Shown here piece by piece: positions 60,630 to 64,000 of a stretch of DNA of 64,000 bases. The notes beneath the pieces are model-generated. The model made no database searches. It was not told the origin of the DNA and worked only from the letters and a program-made list of their open reading frames with translations. Every line of letters starts with the position of its first letter. The first letter of the stretch is position 1. A program made the translations under genes and the position numbers. This DNA comes from Saezia sanguinis (GTDB lineage: Bacteria > Pseudomonadota > Gammaproteobacteria > Burkholderiales > Burkholderiaceae_C): the NCBI RefSeq assembly GCF_003991585.1, contig NZ_PQSP01000001.1, positions 434,001 to 498,000 on the forward strand, written 5' to 3'.

Positions 60630-62326
60630 AGCACATCACTGGCAAAGTCAGCCAGACGTGAACGTTCACCGCGCGCCAGTGTCACATGCCCGCTGTGTCC
60701 CCAGCCTTTGAAGCGGTCCACCACATAAGTTAAACCTGAACTGCCTTCAGTCAGGTAGGGCGTGTCAATCTGTGCCAGATTCCCCATACAGATGATCTTG
60801 GTGCCCGGGCCGGCACGGGTAATCAATGTTTTCATCTGCTTGGGCGTCAGGTTCTGGGCTTCATCAATAATCAGGTATTTATTCAGGAATGTGCGCCCAC
60901 GCATGAAGTTCAGACTCTTGATTTTGATTTTGCTGCGAACCAGCTCATTGGTTGCTGCGCGGCCCCATTCTCCGGCTGTGCCTTCGTTTTTTGACAGCAC
61001 TTCCAGATTATCATCCAGAGCCCCCATCCATGGCCCCATTTTTTCCTCTTCAGTGCCGGGCAAAAATCCGATATCCTCACCGACAGATACGGTTACACGG
61101 GTCATGATAATTTCACTGTAGCGCCGGTCATCCAACACCTGCGTTAACCCGGCTGCCAATGTAATCAGCGTTTTACCGGTGCCTGCCTGTCCGGCCAGGG
61201 TGACAAAGTCAATATCAGGATCCATCAACAAGTTCAGCGCAAAATTCTGCTCACGGTTTTTGGCACAAATGCCCCAGACAGCATTTTTGTTGTGTGTATA
61301 GTCCTTAAGCGTTTTGAGAACCGCCGTTTTACCTCTGATTTCAACCACTCGCGCATACAATGGGATCGCCCCAGGCGCTTCATAATAAACAAACTGGTTG
61401 ATATAAAGGGAGGGCACCACAGGGCCTGTAATGCGGTAAAAAGTAAAACTGTCCTGCTGCCAGCTTTCCATCGTTTTGCCATGCCGGTCCCAGAAATCAG
61501 CAGGTAGCTCAAGCACCCCGGTATATAGCAAATCGCCATCATCCAGCGTTTTATCGTTGGTATAGTCTTCTGCAAGTAGCCCCAACGCACGTGCTTTGAC
61601 GCGCATATTGATGTCTTTGGAAACCAGGATCACCTGGCGTGTAGGGTGCTGCTTGGCCAATGCATTAACCACCCCCAGGATTTGATTATCCGCCTTGCCA
61701 ACCGGCAGGCTGGAAGGCAAAGTCATATTCAATGGTTCGGTCTGAAAAAACAGCCGCCCGGTAGCTTCAACATGTCCGGTACGGTTTAATGGGATACCAA
61801 CCGCAATATCATGTAATTCAACCCCTTCAGCCAGCTCATCTAAATAACGACTGGCTTGCCGTGTATTGCGCGCAACTTCGGTGGTTCCTTTTTTATGCGC
61901 GTCCAGCTCTTCCAATGCAATTAGGGCAATAAAAATATCATGCTCTTCAAAACGGAACAGGCTCACCGGATCATGCATCATTACATTGGTATCCAGAACA
62001 AAAAGCTTATCCTCTTCTGTGCCAGTTGTATGCTTTCCATCCTTTTTCGCGAGCTTTTTCCTTTTCTGCATCAATTTTTGCCGCTCAATAACTTCAAGAT
62101 GATGCTGCGCAGCCTGAGAAACTGCTACAGGTGGCGCTGATACAGGCTTTTTATCCCCCATCTTTTTCTCTGCTGCGATTTGTTTTACAGCAGGTTTTTC
62201 CGCAGCCGCAGGCATCCCTTTTGAGGTTTTTTTCTTCGCTGCAACCTGTTTGGGTGCCGCCTTGACATTGAATGCTTCAGGAGTAATGTTATCTGCGCGT
62301 TTGTTCGGAGGTGGTGGTAAAGGCAT
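60626..62326 (-). CDS. PhoH-family ATPase with N-terminal PIN domain
   Basis: A 566-residue PhoH2-type protein. A Lys/Ala-rich, probably disordered head (1-about 95) leads to a PIN-like ribonuclease domain (KLFVLDTNVMMHDPVSLFRFEEHDIFIALIALEELD, with Asp/Glu metal ligands), and then the PhoH helicase-like ATPase with GQAGTGKT, FLPGTEEEKMGPW and LIIDEAQNLTPKQMKTLITRAG. Fusions of this kind act as RNA helicase-nucleases in studied actinobacterial homologues. No antitoxin-like gene precedes it. Confidence 0.93.
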   Translation of the reverse strand: MPLPPPPNKRADNITPEAFNVKAAPKQVAAKKKTSKGMPAAAEKPAVKQIAAEKKMGDKKPVSAPPVAVSQAAQHHLEVIERQKLMQKRKKLAKKDGKHTTGTEEDKLFVLDTNVMMHDPVSLFRFEEHDIFIALIALEELDAHKKGTTEVARNTRQASRYLDELAEGVELHDIAVGIPLNRTGHVEATGRLFFQTEPLNMTLPSSLPVGKADNQILGVVNALAKQHPTRQVILVSKDINMRVKARALGLLAEDYTNDKTLDDGDLLYTGVLELPADFWDRHGKTMESWQQDSFTFYRITGPVVPSLYINQFVYYEAPGAIPLYARVVEIRGKTAVLKTLKDYTHNKNAVWGICAKNREQNFALNLLMDPDIDFVTLAGQAGTGKTLITLAAGLTQVLDDRRYSEIIMTRVTVSVGEDIGFLPGTEEEKMGPWMGALDDNLEVLSKNEGTAGEWGRAATNELVRSKIKIKSLNFMRGRTFLNKYLIIDEAQNLTPKQMKTLITRAGPGTKIICMGNLAQIDTPYLTEGSSGLTYVVDRFKGWGHSGHVTLARGERSRLADFASDVL

Positions 62327-62469
62327 ATAAATCGATCAATCGTTTTTAATAGAAGAATGCTGATACTATAACTTCTTCGCTGGGTTCAATCAAATTCGGT
62401 TGCGCTGTGCCATTTCTTCCAGCAAGCGTATCACGGTCTGTTCAGATAACTTATTTGAGAGAGGCAAAT

Positions 62470-62961
62470 TTAACGCCGCTTACGCGAAGATGTCTCTACT
62501 TGTTTTCTGATTTCAGAACGCACCTTTCCCGGTTCAGGAATGTCTTCAAACCGTACAACTTGATATCCTGCATCAGCAAGCAGCTTATCCCTATCGGCAT
62601 CACGCTGCTCATTGCCTTGGTGACTCCAATCATCCAATTCAATAATCACCAGCACATTCAGATCATAATCGCACACGACAAAATCGGTAAACTTCCGGTT
62701 GAAGGTAGCCCGGGAAGCGAAAGATTTGGCTGTAATCAACGCACAAAAACTGACCTGGGTGAAAACAATCAACTCGGGCAGGGCAGCTTTGAGCACAAAA
62801 TACATCTTTTGCTCTCTGGGCGTCATGATTCTGCGCTGCACAGGCTTTTCAACAACCTTTTTCTTCTTTCTTAAAAAAAGTACCTGAACCATAACCGCAA
62901 TGGCTATGCAAGCAAAGATAATAAAAAGCTGCCAGGTTGTTGAAAAAGGAAATTTATCCAT
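62470..62961 (-). CDS. DUF2726 protein with an N-terminal membrane anchor
   Basis: A 163-residue protein: one N-terminal helix (LFIIFACIAIAVMVQVLFL, about 12-30), a basic linker (RKKKKVVEKPVQRR), and a DUF2726 domain with FVVCDYDLNVLVIIELDDWSHQGNEQRDADRDKLLADAGYQVVRFED. That domain resembles restriction-endonuclease-like nucleases (D-x-n-E-x-D/K style), so a membrane-tied nuclease is possible though unproven. It is the last chromosomal-looking gene before the prophage-like edge. Confidence 0.83.
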   Translation of the reverse strand: MDKFPFSTTWQLFIIFACIAIAVMVQVLFLRKKKKVVEKPVQRRIMTPREQKMYFVLKAALPELIVFTQVSFCALITAKSFASRATFNRKFTDFVVCDYDLNVLVIIELDDWSHQGNEQRDADRDKLLADAGYQVVRFEDIPEPGKVRSEIRKQVETSSRKRR

Positions 62962-63510
62962 TGAAGTATGCTTATATCAAAGGCATATTAGTTTGCCATA
63001 AGATGAAACATTTGTAACGAAAATATTTCTCATTTACTTTTAAAAGCGAGCTTCTGAAAGATAATATTGATGCTCGTCATAAGTCAAAGAAGCATAAACT
63101 GTATTGCATTGATGAGCTCTATTCAATTTGATCGAATGACATGCTGTTGCAATCATCAAATAAATTCACGTAGCCCTGGAGCAGAAAAAAACTCAGAAGC
63201 CTGGTGCAGGGGACATCTATGCATAGACGTATGTTTGAAGGAGCCTAAATATGGATAACATCAGTTTGATCTTTATGTGAACAGAAATGCTTTTCAGTCT
63301 ATTTATAATTTGACATAATACACAATGTCAAAAGTAGGCACACACTGCTTTCTGCTTTTGAAGCCGTGGCACCCCCTTGGGTTTGACAGCTTAAAGAAGT
63401 TCCCACGAATGATGAATTTAGCAGGCTAACAGGGTCAGAGCAGCCTATTGAGGCGGCACGTTGATCGTCAACCGTCCATGATCGGAGGGTTTCACCCCCG
63501 ATACCCCCAG
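62962..63510. other. AT-rich non-coding region, probable prophage edge
   Basis: 549 bp without a supported gene. It holds a 9-codon frame at 63251-63280 behind a perfect AAGGAG (63238-63243), the Xer-site-like dyad at 63308-63335, and two hairpins: GTTGA/TCAAC (63460-63472) and TCGG-A-GGGT/ACCC-C-CGA (63482-63501). Filamentous phages carry their replication origin in such a hairpin-rich intergenic region, so it may be that of the adjoining inovirus-like element. Confidence 0.4.
63308..63335. repeat. Xer/dif-like inverted repeat (candidate attachment site)
   Basis: ATTTGACATAA (63308-63318) differs by one base from the typical XerD arm ATTTAACATAA read in this direction. It forms an 8-bp perfect dyad TTTGACAT/ATGTCAAA (63309-63316, 63325-63332) with an 8-bp centre. 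The XerC half and the spacing fit dif less well. Many filamentous phages integrate at dif by XerCD, which fits the Zot-like gene nearby. Confidence 0.28.
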
Positions 63511-63672
63511 TTAACGATTAAGCAATGCATCAGCACTTTCAATCACACCGGAACCAAGCCAGAACAGGATTAAAAATATCATCGGCAGCACCCCAAACCA
63601 CAAACAAATTTTAAGCACCTTATCAGACTCATAATTGATAGCCTCAAGCGCTTTTTTATCATCCTCTGTCAT
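63511..63672 (-). CDS. Small single-span membrane protein next to the zot-like gene
   Basis: A 53-residue protein: charged head MTEDDKKALEAINYESDKVLK, one membrane segment (ICLWFGVLPMIFLILFWLGSGVI) and a short tail. The ATG at 63672 has GAGGAAG about 10 nt upstream and overlaps the end of the Zot-like gene by 14 bp, showing translational coupling; a longer in-frame start at 63735 lies deep in that gene. It is likely part of the phage module. No family is recognised. Confidence 0.6.
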   Translation of the reverse strand: MTEDDKKALEAINYESDKVLKICLWFGVLPMIFLILFWLGSGVIESADALLNR

Positions 63673-64000
63673 GGTTGTTTTCTTCCTCTCTGCGGCGCTC
63701 ATCGGGTTCCCAGTCCAAGAAATAACCCCGATCAACGATGCTCATACAGGTAATTTTAGATACATCCATCGCTGTTGCCTGTTGACTATAACACTTACAA
63801 ACATCACGTTCAGCGCTGTAAATGCATGCGGCAGGATACGCAGCCGTCACCGGCTTGGTGATCTCATCATATCGACTAGCAGTATGCGGCAACCCCTGTA
63901 TACGTGGTTCAAAGGTTTTGATATATTCCACCGTAGACATTGGCTGATTTTCCCGAACAGATGAACGTGTTGCCTGTTGCTGTAATTGCACATCTACTGA
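63659..64000 (-). CDS. Zot-like (inovirus pI morphogenesis ATPase) protein, C-terminal part
   Basis: The reading frame is open to the right edge, so the start and the ATPase domain are outside the window. The visible 113 residues end with ACIYSAERDVCKCYSQQATAMDVS and then TCMSIVDRGYFLDWEPDE. This closely follows the typical end of Zot proteins of filamentous phages: an exported C-x-CY-(S/T)QQ-(G/A)T section with paired Cys, then a C-x-x-I-V-x-x-G-x-F stretch. Zot/pI drives phage assembly and secretion through the envelope. The Arg/Glu-rich last residues overlap the small membrane protein gene. Recognition rests on the motif alone. Confidence 0.6.
   Translation of the reverse strand, partial: SVDVQLQQQATRSSVRENQPMSTVEYIKTFEPRIQGLPHTASRYDEITKPVTAAYPAACIYSAERDVCKCYSQQATAMDVSKITCMSIVDRGYFLDWEPDERRREEENNHDRG

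Noticed and set aside
63067..63258. Plus-strand 63-codon frame in the gene-free stretch
   Set aside because: No ribosome site and no similarity to phage proteins; composition looks random.
1..64000. CRISPR arrays, insertion sequences, rRNA genes
   Set aside because: No regularly spaced repeats of CRISPR type, no transposase-like protein and no rRNA sequence were found on reading the window.

Overview
The window is a 64 kb chromosomal segment of about 50% G+C. Gene content and order point to a Burkholderiales betaproteobacterium, and the codon style and mix of genes would fit Oxalobacteraceae (inference). Typical markers are polA divergent from a DUF2782 gene, thrB and a BPSS1780-like membrane gene; mpl, a YqiA-type esterase, an RNB exonuclease, a TonB-family gene and aroE in series; maf divergent from yceD; and moaA-mobA-apbC-rsxB. 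Most genes are housekeeping genes. No transposase, CRISPR array or rRNA was seen.

Left part (1-8.9 kb): the 5' two thirds of a copper P-type ATPase gene lies divergent from an HxlR-type regulator. Then comes a compact type VI secretion islet, hcp - PAAR - vgrG - small beta-domain protein - putative LAS-type metallopeptidase effector - exported Cys-rich putative immunity protein, ending beside tRNA-Val. A near-perfect sigma-54 promoter precedes hcp. Upstream of it are two 16-bp palindromes, exact reverse complements of each other, in a 56-bp repeat, and two perfect DnaA-box 9-mers. This is the best candidate for a new system: an orphan T6SS cargo module with its own enhancer region.

8.8-24 kb: dnaQ/tRNA-Val, half of the ISC iron-sulfur system (hscB-hscA-fdx), a class II amidotransferase, a TerC/CBS/CorC protein, thrB and neighbours, polA, and then the other half of ISC (iscR-iscS-iscU-iscA) on the opposite strand. 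Together they make an Fe-S assembly set split over about 9 kb. A folded non-coding stretch lies between polA and iscR.

24-41 kb: two paralogous autotransporters flanking a small roadblock-like protein; a YeiH exporter divergent from a LysR regulator; a GNAT enzyme; a three-gene ABC importer of the PF04392 type; an orphan DppB/DppC permease pair; a lipoprotein; and a Zn/Cd P-type ATPase behind a MerR-type operator, whose start codon lies about where transcription should begin.

41-62 kb: rsxB, apbC/mrp, mobA and moaA form a tight Fe-S/molybdenum-cofactor operon. Then come a SulP transporter, a tetrapyrrole-methylase-family protein, maf/yceD, mpl, a small secreted protein behind five 11-bp direct repeats, an esterase, a CHAP-domain protein, an RNB exonuclease, a TonB-family protein, aroE, tRNA-Lys, lgt, a MetR-like regulator, an AI-2E-family protein and PhoH. 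The usual rpmF-plsX after yceD and mtgA after aroE are missing from these places.

Right edge (62.4-64 kb): a DUF2726 protein, then an AT-rich gene-free stretch with hairpins and a Xer-site-like inverted repeat, and finally a small membrane protein and the C-terminal end of a Zot-like (inovirus pI) protein running off the window. This suggests the border of a filamentous prophage.
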